64,000 nucleotides of DNA from Nitrosospira sp. (GTDB lineage: Bacteria; Pseudomonadota; Gammaproteobacteria; Burkholderiales; Nitrosomonadaceae), in contig JACDGV010000001.1 in NCBI GenBank assembly GCA_013821425.1, positions 62,001 to 126,000 on the forward strand, given 5' to 3'. The translations under genes and the position numbers were made by a program. The notes below the pieces were generated by a model. The model saw only the letters and a list, made by a program, of their open reading frames with translations, was not told where the DNA came from and searched no databases. Below, in pieces: positions 18,425-28,048 of the stretch (position 1 is its first letter; the number at the start of each line of letters is the position of its first letter).

Positions 18425-19324
18425 GTGAGCATTATTGAAAAAGCTGCAGTTAAGCTTGAAGCCGAAGGAAAACACAAGGTCAAACCAGTTGCCCCCGATT
18501 TTTCCGTCGGGTCCGGGACGGAGCCGGGCGGCGGGATTGATAATCCAAAGAACGAAACGCGGCGCGGCGTTGCGGCAGGCCCTGCCATAGCGTCGAAGCG
18601 CATTACCCTTAACCTTACGAACATGCGCCAGTACGGGATCGTCACGCCAGACGAGGGAAGAACGCAAATAGCCGAGCAGTTCCGCGTTATCAAGCGTCCC
18701 TTGCTGACCAATGCGTTCAACAAGGGGCCGGGGATGATCAAGAATGGCAATCTGATCATGGTCACCAGCGCTCTTGCGGGAGAAGGAAAAAGCTTTTGTA
18801 CCGTCAATCTGGCCATGAGCATTGCAATGGAAATGGATCGCACGGTGTTGCTAGTGGATGCCGACGTGGCACGCCCGACGTTACCCAAAATTCTTGGCTT
18901 GGGAACGGAGAAAGGTTTGCTGGATATTCTTCTCGAGGAAAACCTCGACCTTGCGGATGTCCTGATCAAAACCGATATCGAGAAGCTGACTCTTCTGACG
19001 GCGGGAAGGCGCCACTCGCATTCGACCGAACTTCTGGCAAGCCAGAGTATGGCTGATTTGTTGAAGGAGCTGGCGCAGCGTTATGCTGATCGCGTCGTTA
19101 TTTTTGATTCCCCCCCTCTTCTCCTGACCAGCGAGGCGCGTGTGCTTGCGAGCCAGATGGGGCAAATCGTCCTGGTGGTAGAGGCTGAAACAACGTCGCA
19201 GGAGGCGGTGAAGGAAACCCTTCGGCAGATCGAATCCTGCGATGTGGTCAATCTGATCTATAACAAGACCAGATCGTTTTCTGGCGGGGAGTATTACGGT
19301 TACTATTACCATGAAAGCGCCTGA
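18425..19324 (+). CDS. XrtA-associated tyrosine autokinase (BY-kinase)
   Basis: Cytoplasmic bacterial tyrosine kinase that with the chain-length protein controls polymer export. The 299-residue protein has Walker A (SALAGEGKSFCTVN), the BY-kinase Walker A' (VLLVDADVARPTLP), Walker B (RVVIFDSPPLLLTSEA) and a C-terminal tyrosine cluster (YYGYYY in the last 13 residues), the usual autophosphorylation tail. The GTG at 18425 has GGAGAA upstream. The N-terminal 80 residues form a probably flexible, Gly/Pro-rich segment. Its end overlaps the next gene by 14 bases. Confidence 0.94.
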   Translation: MSIIEKAAVKLEAEGKHKVKPVAPDFSVGSGTEPGGGIDNPKNETRRGVAAGPAIASKRITLNLTNMRQYGIVTPDEGRTQIAEQFRVIKRPLLTNAFNKGPGMIKNGNLIMVTSALAGEGKSFCTVNLAMSIAMEMDRTVLLVDADVARPTLPKILGLGTEKGLLDILLEENLDLADVLIKTDIEKLTLLTAGRRHSHSTELLASQSMADLLKELAQRYADRVVIFDSPPLLLTSEARVLASQMGQIVLVVEAETTSQEAVKETLRQIESCDVVNLIYNKTRSFSGGEYYGYYYHESA

Positions 19325-20870
19325 GAATAATTGCCGTGGCATCGGGCATCCGCTTGTTTACGCCGTCGCAACGGTGATGCTGGGTCTATCGGCCTACTCC
19401 GAAGCGGCCGAGTGGTTGGTAATTCCCCGGCTGGATTTGAGAGAAACCTATACCGACAATGTTAGATTGGGTTCTGGAGGGAGTGATTTTGTTACCCAGA
19501 TAAATCCAGGCCTCTTGCTGAACGGTACGGGACGCCGCTTCAGGCTCGATGCAGTATACATGATGAACAACCTCATCTATGCGGAGAACAGCAACCTGAC
19601 CAGGATGAGGCATCAACTGAATGCCAATGCAACGGCCGAGTTGATTGAAGATTTTTTTTTCGTGGATGGAAGGGCGACGATCAGCCAGCAGAACACCTCC
19701 CTGGTTGGACCGCAAGCAATTGATAACGTGAATGTGACAGGCAACAGGGCGGACATCAGGACTTTTAGTGTGAGTCCTTATATCCGCCACCGGTTCAAGG
19801 ATCTCGCTTCAGCCGAGGTGCGTTACTCTCGTAATATGGTGAGTTCAAGCGCCAACGCTCTTCGCAACAGCCAGGGAGACAGCTTTCTGGTCGGTGTGAA
19901 CAGCGGCAGCGCTTTTAATACGCTTCAGTGGGGTGCGAACTACAGCAATCAGATGATCCACTTCGACAGGACCGGCCGAACCATCGAACTGGAGCGCTCG
20001 ATAGCAAATCTCCGCTATATGGTTACGCGCCAGTTCGCTTTGACGGCCACTGGAGGATACGAAAGGAATAGTTTTATTTCAATCCGAGGGAATCCATCCA
20101 GCCCTACCTGGACTGCGGGATTTGCGTGGGCGCCCAGCCAAAGAACGAACATTATCGCCAATGCGGGGCAACGGTTTTTTGGCGATACTTATTTTGTCCA
20201 GGCCAACCACCGTACACGCTTGACCGTCTGGGATGTTGGCTATGACGAAAATATCACGACTTTCAACCAACAGGCCATGGGCGGTGCAGGAATGGGCGCT
20301 GGAGGATCCTTCAGCCAACTCCTGGCTGCGCAAAACCCCAGCCTCAATCCAGCGCTTATTCAGCAAAATAGCGACGCGCTTCTGGGTGGCGGGGTTTTTG
20401 GCAGTTTTTTTGACCCCACCAATTTTTTAACAAACCGGCTCTTCCTGCAAAGGCGCTTGCAGGCGTCCGTCGCAATGAACGGATCGAGAAACACGGTGCT
20501 GTTGCGAGGATTCAATATGACGCGCCAGGCATATTCCCCGGATGATACGGATGCCGACCTGATCGGCGCATCAAACGCGGCGTTGTTTGCCAATACACGG
20601 CAGACCGGCGGCAACGCCTTGTGGAGCTACAGGGTTTCCCAGCTCACCCGCGCCAATCTCACTTTTGGATATACACGATTCACCTTTCTCACCACCGACA
20701 GAGTGGATGATTTACGTCTATTCAGGGCAAGCGTCTCTAGGCAGTTGCCGCAGATTCTTCCCAATCTCTTCAGCATGCTGGAATATCGGCATAATAACCG
20801 GAGCTCCAACCAGCCCGGGGGGGATTATCGTGAAAATGCCGTCACCGCCTCCCTGAACATGAGTTTCTGA
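19311..20870 (+). CDS. TIGR03016-type PEP-CTERM-system outer-membrane beta-barrel protein
   Basis: A 519-residue predicted outer-membrane protein with a signal peptide ending near YSEAAEW. The remainder is rich in alternating aromatic and polar residues typical of a large beta-barrel (RLDLRETYTDNV, LRGFNMTRQAY), ending in an aromatic Phe (SLNMSF), the C-terminal signature recognised by the BAM machinery. This family is found almost only in exosortase A exopolysaccharide loci; its precise role is unknown, perhaps a secretion pore. Translation is probably coupled to the kinase through the 14-base overlap. Confidence 0.9.
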   Translation: MKAPENNCRGIGHPLVYAVATVMLGLSAYSEAAEWLVIPRLDLRETYTDNVRLGSGGSDFVTQINPGLLLNGTGRRFRLDAVYMMNNLIYAENSNLTRMRHQLNANATAELIEDFFFVDGRATISQQNTSLVGPQAIDNVNVTGNRADIRTFSVSPYIRHRFKDLASAEVRYSRNMVSSSANALRNSQGDSFLVGVNSGSAFNTLQWGANYSNQMIHFDRTGRTIELERSIANLRYMVTRQFALTATGGYERNSFISIRGNPSSPTWTAGFAWAPSQRTNIIANAGQRFFGDTYFVQANHRTRLTVWDVGYDENITTFNQQAMGGAGMGAGGSFSQLLAAQNPSLNPALIQQNSDALLGGGVFGSFFDPTNFLTNRLFLQRRLQASVAMNGSRNTVLLRGFNMTRQAYSPDDTDADLIGASNAALFANTRQTGGNALWSYRVSQLTRANLTFGYTRFTFLTTDRVDDLRLFRASVSRQLPQILPNLFSMLEYRHNNRSSNQPGGDYRENAVTASLNMSF

Positions 20871-20883
20871 CGGAATCAGCCGC

Positions 20884-21885
20884 ATGTATGCATCCTACTA
20901 TGGCTTCCGGGTCAAGCCGTTCCAACTGAAACCGGATCCCGGTTTTTTCTTTGCCAGCAAGGGCCATAACAGGGCGATGGCCTATCTTGAATATGGGCTT
21001 TCCCAGGGAGAGGGATTTATTGTTATTACCGGCGATGTTGGCGCAGGCAAAACTACACTGGTACGCAATCTTTTTCGCAAGCTGGAGTCCGGAAAAATTC
21101 ATGCTGCGCAGATCGTCAATACCCATCTCGATTCCGACGACACATTGCGGATGGTGGCGGCAGCGTTCGGACTGCCTTACGAAGCTGCGAACAAGGCTGC
21201 GCTCCTGATCGGTCTCGAGCAGTTCTTTCGTCAATGCGACAAGCAGGGGAAGCGCGCCCTTCTGGTCGTCGACGAAGCGCAAAACCTCTCGCGCCGGACC
21301 GTGGAAGAATTAAGGATGCTTTCCAACTTCCAGACGGATGACAAGCCCTTGCTGCAAACTTTTCTGCTGGGGCAGCCAGAGTTCAGGAAGACCCTGCTTA
21401 GCGGCGACATGCAACAACTGCGGCAGAGAGTGACTGCGACATATCATCTCGGGCCAATGGATTTGGCGGAAACCCAATCTTATATAGAGCATAGGCTTAC
21501 TACTGCCGGGTGGAGCGGTAACCCGTCGTTCGACGAAGACGCCTTTGCCGTGATCTACGCGTACACGGAGGGAATTCCAAGGAGGATCAATACCTTGTGC
21601 GACCGTCTACTGCTGATGGGTTGCCTGGAGCAATTAAACCGGTTCGGCGGCCAGGAGGTCAGCGACGTAATCCGGGATATACAACAGGAATTCGAGGTAC
21701 CGATTACAGCGAATGTGGAGGACTTGCAAGGAACCGCGTCTACCCTGGAGACGGAAGAGCCCCTCCTTCACCGGGAGAGCGTAGATCAGCGCCTTGCTGA
21801 GCTGGAGGCTTCCGTCGTTTCTACGCTGGAACTGCTAAAACAGGTTCTTTCCCTCGCCAGTGTCAACAAGAATTTTAAGGAATAG
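20884..21885 (+). CDS. XrtA/PEP-CTERM-system-associated ATPase (ExeA/GspA-like AAA)
   Basis: A 333-residue AAA ATPase of the TIGR03015 type. It begins MYASYYGFRVKPFQLKPDP, the usual start of this family, then Walker A (GDVGAGKTTLV), Walker B (LLVVDEAQNLS), sensor region (TFLLGQPEFRKTL) and a winged region with IPRRINTLCDRLLL. Related ExeA proteins help assemble secretion channels through peptidoglycan; the role in this locus is inferred to be polymer export assembly. A C-terminal 60-residue tail is probably coiled coil. It follows the beta-barrel gene after 13 bases. Confidence 0.93.
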   Translation: MYASYYGFRVKPFQLKPDPGFFFASKGHNRAMAYLEYGLSQGEGFIVITGDVGAGKTTLVRNLFRKLESGKIHAAQIVNTHLDSDDTLRMVAAAFGLPYEAANKAALLIGLEQFFRQCDKQGKRALLVVDEAQNLSRRTVEELRMLSNFQTDDKPLLQTFLLGQPEFRKTLLSGDMQQLRQRVTATYHLGPMDLAETQSYIEHRLTTAGWSGNPSFDEDAFAVIYAYTEGIPRRINTLCDRLLLMGCLEQLNRFGGQEVSDVIRDIQQEFEVPITANVEDLQGTASTLETEEPLLHRESVDQRLAELEASVVSTLELLKQVLSLASVNKNFKE

Positions 21886-22041
21886 GAGAGCTAATGGTCT
21901 CTCCGATGAGATGTGGGATACCGGGACAATGTTTTTCCGGACAGTCCGCGATGCAGCATCTTGCCCGATGCTTTAGGCAAGCAAATAGAGTGCGAGGCCA
22001 TCAACACGAACAGAACGATATTTTATGATGGGGATATCCGA

Positions 22042-22884
22042 ATGAATCCGGCATTCATACGCAATGCAATGACCGTGGACGTAGAGGATTATTTCCAGGT
22101 TTCAGCTTTTGCATCCCATATTCCAAGGGAGGCGTGGATGTCCATATCCTGTCGTATAGAATCCAATATGGACCGCATCATGGCCTTGCTGGATGAGGAA
22201 GGCGCAAAAGCCACTTTCTTTACGTTGGGATGGATTGCCGAGCGTTATCCTTCCATGGTAAAGCGCATTATCGCGAATGGCCATGAGCTTGCCAGCCACG
22301 GATGGGCCCATCATCGTGTTTCTGATCAGCAGCCCAGTGAATTTGGCGAGGATATTACCCGAAGCAAGGCGCTTCTCGAGGATATCAGCGGCCAGGCGGT
22401 GCTAGGTTACCGGGCGCCAAGTTTTTCAATTGGCCGGCATAACCAGTGGGCATTGGATATTCTGGAAGAGGCAGGCTATCGCTACAGTTCCAGTATTTAC
22501 CCTATCCAGCACGATCATTACGGCATTCCCGATGCTCCCCGTTTCGCCTATTACCCCCGCAGCAATGGAAGATTGCTGGAATTGCCTATTACGACGATGC
22601 GTCTTTTCAGGCGGAATATTCCCGCGGGCGGCGGGGGTTATTTCCGGCTTTGGCCTTACCCGGTTTCAAGATGGTTCCTGAAGAGATTGAACCAACGGGA
22701 GCAGCGCTCCGCCATCTTTTATTTCCATCCTTGGGAAATAGACCACGAGCAACCGCGTCAAAAGGGCATCAGCATGAAAACACGCTTCCGCCATTATCAC
22801 AATCTTCACCGTATGGAAGCGCGGGTCAAAGCCCTCACTCGCGATTTCACGTGGGATCGCATGGATCGTATCTTTCTGGAATAA
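22042..22884 (+). CDS. XrtA-system polysaccharide deacetylase (NodB domain)
   Basis: Carbohydrate esterase family 4 enzyme expected to remove acetyl groups from the exopolysaccharide. The 280-residue protein has NodB motifs TVDVEDYFQV (catalytic Asp and metal Asp), HELASHGWAHHRV (metal His pair), YRAPSFSI, and a C-terminal FYFHPWEID motif. The ATG at 22042 is chosen because the family normally starts just before TVDVEDY and a GGGGAT lies upstream; an in-frame ATG at 21913 would add 43 residues without similarity. No signal peptide is evident, as in other members of this family. Confidence 0.93.
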   Translation: MNPAFIRNAMTVDVEDYFQVSAFASHIPREAWMSISCRIESNMDRIMALLDEEGAKATFFTLGWIAERYPSMVKRIIANGHELASHGWAHHRVSDQQPSEFGEDITRSKALLEDISGQAVLGYRAPSFSIGRHNQWALDILEEAGYRYSSSIYPIQHDHYGIPDAPRFAYYPRSNGRLLELPITTMRLFRRNIPAGGGGYFRLWPYPVSRWFLKRLNQREQRSAIFYFHPWEIDHEQPRQKGISMKTRFRHYHNLHRMEARVKALTRDFTWDRMDRIFLE

Positions 22885-22891
22885 GACGGGA

Positions 22892-23980
22892 ATGAGCTGC
22901 AGGATGGATGTGCTCCAGGACGAGTGCGAGGCCCCTTCTCTTCAGGCTGCTTCGCTAGCTGTACACTTGCTTGAACCAAAAGATGCGCAGAAATGGGACA
23001 GGTTCGTTATATCCGACTGCCCCGAAGCCACTTTTTTTCATCGGACCGGCTGGCAAACGATAATTGAACAAGCGCTGGGTCATAAAACATGGTTTCTCTA
23101 CGCGGAATCCGACGGGAAAATTCAAGGCGTGCTGCCCTTGGCCCAGATCAAAAGCCGTCTTTTCGGTCACTCCTTAAGTTCGCTTCCATTTTGTGTATAT
23201 GGCGGTATTGCTGCGATATCCGAACCGGCTCGGGAGATTCTGGACCGCGCTGCCCAGACGCTTGCGTCGCAACTGCACGTAGGCTACCTGGAGTACCGTA
23301 ATTCCACGCTGCACCATCCGGAATGGCCGATGAAGGACCTCTACGTGACATTCCGCAAGGAAATGGCTTCAGAGCCGGAGCAGAATATGCAGGCCATACC
23401 ACGCAAGCAGCGCGCGATGGTGCGCAAAGGTATCAAGGCCGGGCTGGAAAGTGTCGTAGATGAGGATACCGAACGTTTTTTTTCAGCCTATTCTGCAAGC
23501 GTGCACCGCCTTGGCACTCCGGTCTTGTCCAGAAGATATTTCCGGCTGCTCAAGGAAATTTTTGCCGACGATTGCGAACTGATGATCATCACAAAGAAAG
23601 GACGAACCGTCAGCGCGGTCATGAGTTTTTATTTTCGAGAGGAGGTCCTGCCTTATTACGGGGGCGGTACGAGCGAAGCCCGGGAGGTGGCGGGAAACGA
23701 TTTCATGTATTGGGAGCTGATGCGGCGTGCTTGTGAGAAAGGATATCGGACGTTTGATTTTGGGCGAAGCAAGCGCAACACCGGGTCTTTCGATTTCAAG
23801 AAGAATTGGGGATTTGAACCGCAGCCGCTCTACTATGAATATCAGCTGCATGGGGCCAAAGCAATGCCCGACCATAATCCCCTCAATCCCAAATACCGTA
23901 TGTTCATCAAGGCCTGGCAAAAGCTTCCCTTGAGTGTGGCCAATCTCCTTGGCCCCCATATAGTAAGGAATTTGGGTTAG
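22892..23980 (+). CDS. FemAB family XrtA/PEP-CTERM-system-associated protein
   Basis: A 362-residue GNAT-fold protein of the TIGR03019 group related to FemAB aminoacyl transferases. Landmarks include DCPEATFFHRTGWQTIIEQA near residue 45, AIPRKQRAMVRKGIKAGL in the middle and the C-terminal YRTFDFGRSKRNTGSFDFKK. It probably transfers an acyl or aminoacyl group onto the polysaccharide or a lipid-linked intermediate, but no member of the exosortase group is firmly characterised. It follows the deacetylase by seven bases. The start may alternatively be ATG 22904, which has GCAGGA close by. Confidence 0.9.
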   Translation: MSCRMDVLQDECEAPSLQAASLAVHLLEPKDAQKWDRFVISDCPEATFFHRTGWQTIIEQALGHKTWFLYAESDGKIQGVLPLAQIKSRLFGHSLSSLPFCVYGGIAAISEPAREILDRAAQTLASQLHVGYLEYRNSTLHHPEWPMKDLYVTFRKEMASEPEQNMQAIPRKQRAMVRKGIKAGLESVVDEDTERFFSAYSASVHRLGTPVLSRRYFRLLKEIFADDCELMIITKKGRTVSAVMSFYFREEVLPYYGGGTSEAREVAGNDFMYWELMRRACEKGYRTFDFGRSKRNTGSFDFKKNWGFEPQPLYYEYQLHGAKAMPDHNPLNPKYRMFIKAWQKLPLSVANLLGPHIVRNLG

Positions 23981-23984
23981 GGTA

Positions 23985-25262
23985 ATGCAGGAGCTTCTTT
24001 ATCTTGTTCACCGGATCCCCTACCCCCCGAATAAGGGTGACAAAATACGGTCTTATCACTTGCTCAAGTATTTGAGCCGGCACTATCGTATCCATCTCGG
24101 TACCTTTGTCGACGACCAAAATGACCTGAAATACCTCGACACCGTCAGGGATTTTTGCGGCGACACTTTTTTTGCGAATCTCCGCCCAACAGCTGCGCGC
24201 TTGCGCAGTCTGTATGGCCTGGTTTCCCGCGGGCCGCTCACCTTGCACTATTACCAGGACAAAGGATTGCAGGATTGGGTGAATGATGTGCTTCAAAGGA
24301 GGCCGATCAAAAAGGTACTGGTTTTTTCCTCGGCCATGGCACAGTACGTCCGCCGTGCTGGCGGTATCCGTCGCATCATCGATTTTGTCGATATTGATTC
24401 CGATAAATGGATGCAGTACGCAGCTACCACGAAATGGCCAATGAACTGGATATACAGGCGCGAATCCAGATTGCTGCTTGGCTATGAAAGACAAGTGGCG
24501 CAGGAGTTCGACAGCGCAACCTTTGTTTCCGAGAAGGAGGCCGAATTATTCAAGCGACTTGCCCCGGAAGCCGCCGCCAAGGTGAATTATTTCAACAATG
24601 GAGTCGATGCGGACTATTTCTCGCCACAAAATCTCTATCCTGATCCTTATCCGGTTGGCGTTGACCCCGTGGTGTTTGTGGGCGCGATGGATTACTGGGC
24701 GAATATTGACGCGGTCGACTGGTTTGTGCGCACCGTACTACCCGTTGTCCGGGCGTGTTTGCCGAAGGTTCGGTTTTATATTGTCGGCGCACGCCCCACC
24801 GCTGCTGTATTGGCCCTGGCCAGCGTTGAAGGGGTCTGCGTAACTGGTTCGGTGTCGGATGTCCGGCCTTACCTTGCCCATTCAGCCCTCGCAGTAGCAC
24901 CATTAAGGATCGCTCGTGGGGTACAGAACAAGGTGCTGGAGGCAATGGCCATGGAAAAAATCGTTGTTGCTTCACCTCAAGCTGCGGAGGGCATATGCGC
25001 TATTCCGGGTCAGGAACTGGTAGTGGCTAACGATAAGATTACATTTGCCAGTCGGGTCATCGCTACTCTCCAAGCCGGACCTGAACTGAAGCGTGAGATG
25101 TGCCTGGCCGCCAGAGTCCGGGTTCTGGAAAGTTACAGCTGGGAAAAAAACCTGAAACGACTTGGGTCGCTTCTGTCCCGGCCGCAAGGAATTCATGCCG
25201 TTAACGGCTTACGGTCTGATCCGCAACGCCACTTCCTCCCCATCGGAGATGATGCCGCATGA
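23985..25262 (+). CDS. TIGR03087-type PEP-CTERM/XrtA-system glycosyltransferase
   Basis: A 425-residue GT4-like glycosyltransferase. It begins MQELLYLVHRIPYPPNKGDK, the hallmark of this exosortase-linked family. The GT-B C-terminal half has VVFVGAMDYWANIDAVDWF, then the nucleotide-sugar binding region LAPLRIARGVQNKVLEAMAM with the EX7E-like segment. Donor sugar is not predictable. Its stop overlaps the exosortase start in an ATGA arrangement, coupling the two. Confidence 0.93.
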   Translation: MQELLYLVHRIPYPPNKGDKIRSYHLLKYLSRHYRIHLGTFVDDQNDLKYLDTVRDFCGDTFFANLRPTAARLRSLYGLVSRGPLTLHYYQDKGLQDWVNDVLQRRPIKKVLVFSSAMAQYVRRAGGIRRIIDFVDIDSDKWMQYAATTKWPMNWIYRRESRLLLGYERQVAQEFDSATFVSEKEAELFKRLAPEAAAKVNYFNNGVDADYFSPQNLYPDPYPVGVDPVVFVGAMDYWANIDAVDWFVRTVLPVVRACLPKVRFYIVGARPTAAVLALASVEGVCVTGSVSDVRPYLAHSALAVAPLRIARGVQNKVLEAMAMEKIVVASPQAAEGICAIPGQELVVANDKITFASRVIATLQAGPELKREMCLAARVRVLESYSWEKNLKRLGSLLSRPQGIHAVNGLRSDPQRHFLPIGDDAA

Positions 25263-26836
25263 GCGCGCAAGCCCCGCAAGAGGTCACGCACCAAGCTGTA
25301 ACCCGGGATCAGCAAAATGTGAAAGTCGCGGCCTTGCTCACCATTGCTACGATAACGGCAATACTGGCCGGCTACTTCGAAACCACCTGGTCCATGGTAT
25401 CGATATGGGAGCGATCCGAGACATTCGCCCATGGCTTTCTGATCTTTCCCTTCAGCGCATACCTAATTTGGGGACAGCGCAAGTATCTCGGTACGTTTTC
25501 TCCCCAGCCAAGCCCTGTGGGTCTGATTGCGCTGGCCGCACTGGGTTTCAGCTGGCTGCTGGCGACCCTTGCCAGCGTTCAGGTGCTCGAGCAATTTTTT
25601 TTGATAACCATGATTCCGGCCGCCGTATGGGCCATTCTTGGGAATCGGATGGTCTGGGCTCTGGCCTTTCCGTTGGCTTATCTCCTGCTCGCAGTACCGT
25701 TCGGTGAGGCATTTATTCCACCGCTGATCGATTTCACTGCCGACTTTACCATAAAGGCGTTGCAGTTGACCGGTATTCCCGTTTATCGGGAAGGCAGTTT
25801 TTTTACGATTCCGAGCGGGAATTGGTCGGTGGTCGAAGCGTGCAGCGGCTTACGCTATCTGATTGCTTCCTTTACCCTGGGTACTCTATATGCCTACCTG
25901 ACATATCGCAGCCTGACGCGCCGCCTGGTTTTCATCGCACTCTCGGTAGTTGTGCCCATCATTGCGAATGGCATTCGTGCGTATCTGATAGTCATGACAG
26001 GGCATCTGAGCGACATGAGTCTGGCAGTCGGTGTGGATCATCTCATTTATGGCTGGATATTCTTCGGTTTCGTGATGTTATTGTTGTTCTGGATCGGTTC
26101 GTTCTGGCGGGAGGACGACAAGAAGGATGACGTATGCCTAGCAGACCCGCAGCAGGGGGCGCACATTCCCGGCGGCGGCAATTCCCGCCAGCGTACTGTG
26201 CTTGCCGCTGGAACCGTCCTTGCCGTCGCGTTTATATGGCCGTTATTTGCCGCCTACCTGGATGGGGACCTTCCTGTTGACGTGGAGTCCACAATTGAAA
26301 TCGCCGACGTATCTGAAAAATGGCGGAGAGATCCAGGTCATGTCTCCGACTGGAATCCCAGATACGTAGGCGCCACTTCCGAACTACGGAGAAGCTATCG
26401 CCACAGCGGAAATTCCGTGGATCTTTATATCAGTTATTACCGTAATCAGCAGCAGGGCGCCGAATTGGTTAGCTCGGAAAATGTGCTCGTACCCGAATCA
26501 GAGTCTTACTGGCGGAATGTAAGGGAGGACGTGCGCAATGCATCCCTTCGTTCGAGGCAGCTGACCCTCAACCAGAACCAACTGGGCTCACCTTCAACGA
26601 AACTGCTGGTATGGAGATGGTATTGGCTTGGCGACGAAAGCACCGCCAGCCCATACCTCGCCAAATTTGTTCTAGCCAGGAATAAGCTGCTGCGCCGCGG
26701 CGATGAGGGAGCAGAGATTATTATTGCCACCTCTTACGAAGACAAGCCTGATGACGCTGCTTCCGTTCTTCAAGATTTCATTGCCGATATGATGCCAGCG
26801 ATCATGACGGGACTTGAGAATGCGAATGCCCGCTAG
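25259..26836 (+). CDS. xrtA: Exosortase A with fused EpsI domain
   Basis: Polytopic inner-membrane transpeptidase-like enzyme that recognises C-terminal PEP-CTERM signals and processes proteins for export to the surface matrix. The first 285 residues hold about eight membrane helices and the catalytic residues Cys195 (VVEACSGLRY), Arg240 (NGIRAYLIV) and His261 (GVDHLIYGW). After another membrane helix near residue 320, the last 200 residues form a periplasmic EpsI domain, a fusion known for exosortase A. No protein carrying a C-terminal PEP motif was found in this window, so substrates must be elsewhere. Confidence 0.96.
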   Translation: MSAQAPQEVTHQAVTRDQQNVKVAALLTIATITAILAGYFETTWSMVSIWERSETFAHGFLIFPFSAYLIWGQRKYLGTFSPQPSPVGLIALAALGFSWLLATLASVQVLEQFFLITMIPAAVWAILGNRMVWALAFPLAYLLLAVPFGEAFIPPLIDFTADFTIKALQLTGIPVYREGSFFTIPSGNWSVVEACSGLRYLIASFTLGTLYAYLTYRSLTRRLVFIALSVVVPIIANGIRAYLIVMTGHLSDMSLAVGVDHLIYGWIFFGFVMLLLFWIGSFWREDDKKDDVCLADPQQGAHIPGGGNSRQRTVLAAGTVLAVAFIWPLFAAYLDGDLPVDVESTIEIADVSEKWRRDPGHVSDWNPRYVGATSELRRSYRHSGNSVDLYISYYRNQQQGAELVSSENVLVPESESYWRNVREDVRNASLRSRQLTLNQNQLGSPSTKLLVWRWYWLGDESTASPYLAKFVLARNKLLRRGDEGAEIIIATSYEDKPDDAASVLQDFIADMMPAIMTGLENANAR

Positions 26837-28025
26837 CTGCCCGCCCCCCGGCGTAAAAATCGTGAGTAATGCCCAGCGGCCTCCCCTGATTGTCCACGTT
26901 ATTTACCATCTTGGGATCGGCGGCCTCGAAAACGGCCTTGTAAACCTGATCAATCATATTCCGCCTGACCGTTACCGTCACGCCATCGTCTGCTTGAAGG
27001 GTTATTCGGACTTTCGCCTGCGAATCAAGAGAGAGGATGTGGAGATAGTGGCTTTGCATAAGAGCGAGGGGCAAGACTTCGGACTTTATTTCAATCTCTT
27101 CAAGACACTCAGGCGGCTGAAGCCCGATATCGTGCACACTCGCAACCTTGGCACAATTGAGGGTCAATTAATTGCAGCTTTTGCAGGGGCGCGGGTGCGA
27201 GTGCATGGAGAACACGGCCGGGACGTATTCGACCTGTATGGAAAGAGCCGAAAATACAACTTGCTACGGAAAGCGATTCGTCCCTTCATAAATCATTTCA
27301 TTGCTGTCAGCAGGGACCTGGAAAACTGGCTCGCCACTACGGTTGGAGCGACGCCCCATCGCATCAGTCAGATCTACAATGGGGTCGACAGCCAGCGCTT
27401 TTATCCGCGTCTGCGAGAAGGTTCTGCGACCACTGTTTTGCGAAACGTGCCGGACGGATTTTTTACAGAAGATACGTTTGTCATTGGCAGCGTGGGCAGA
27501 ATGACGGACGTGAAAAATTTTCCCAGCCTGATCCAGGCTTTCCTCATGCTGATAAAAGAAGTGCCCGCGGAGCGAGAGAAACTGCGTCTCGTAATCGCCG
27601 GCGATGGAAACTCACGGCAGGCATGTCTCGATATGTTGTCCGAAGCCGGTGCGGCCGGCTTTGCCTGGCTCCCCGGCGAGCGCGCGGATATTCCGGATCT
27701 TATGCGCGCCATGGACCTGTTCGTGCTTCCCTCTCTGGGCGAGGGAATCTCGAATACAATCCTTGAAGCAATGTCCACCGGCTTGCCGGTGGTGGCGACC
27801 CGGGTGGGGGGGAATGCTGAAATCGTTCAGGACGGTGTTACGGGAATACTCATTCCTCCAGCGGAGCCGGAGGCGATGATGAGAGCGTTACTGCACTATT
27901 ACCGGAACCCGGGTTTAGTCGCTGAACACGGCAGAGCGGCGCGACAACAGGTCGAGACCCGCTTCAGCATGGAGGCCATGACGCAAGGCTATATCGGGGT
28001 TTACGACAAGGCCCTGCAATCCTAG
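26820..28025 (+). CDS. TIGR03088-type PEP-CTERM/XrtA-system glycosyltransferase
   Basis: A roughly 400-residue GT4 glycosyltransferase of the exosortase A locus. The N-terminal motif HLGIGGLENGLVNLINHIP and the C-terminal EX7E-type segment LPSLGEGISNTILEAMSTGLPVVATRVGG are diagnostic. The ATG at 26820 overlaps the xrtA end by 17 bases; GTG 26862 (starting just before NAQRPPLIVHVIYHL) is an equally reasonable start. Donor and acceptor are not predictable from sequence. Confidence 0.93.
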   Translation: MRMPASCPPPGVKIVSNAQRPPLIVHVIYHLGIGGLENGLVNLINHIPPDRYRHAIVCLKGYSDFRLRIKREDVEIVALHKSEGQDFGLYFNLFKTLRRLKPDIVHTRNLGTIEGQLIAAFAGARVRVHGEHGRDVFDLYGKSRKYNLLRKAIRPFINHFIAVSRDLENWLATTVGATPHRISQIYNGVDSQRFYPRLREGSATTVLRNVPDGFFTEDTFVIGSVGRMTDVKNFPSLIQAFLMLIKEVPAEREKLRLVIAGDGNSRQACLDMLSEAGAAGFAWLPGERADIPDLMRAMDLFVLPSLGEGISNTILEAMSTGLPVVATRVGGNAEIVQDGVTGILIPPAEPEAMMRALLHYYRNPGLVAEHGRAARQQVETRFSMEAMTQGYIGVYDKALQS

Positions 28026-28048
28026 CCAAGAATAAGGAAAACAATAGC

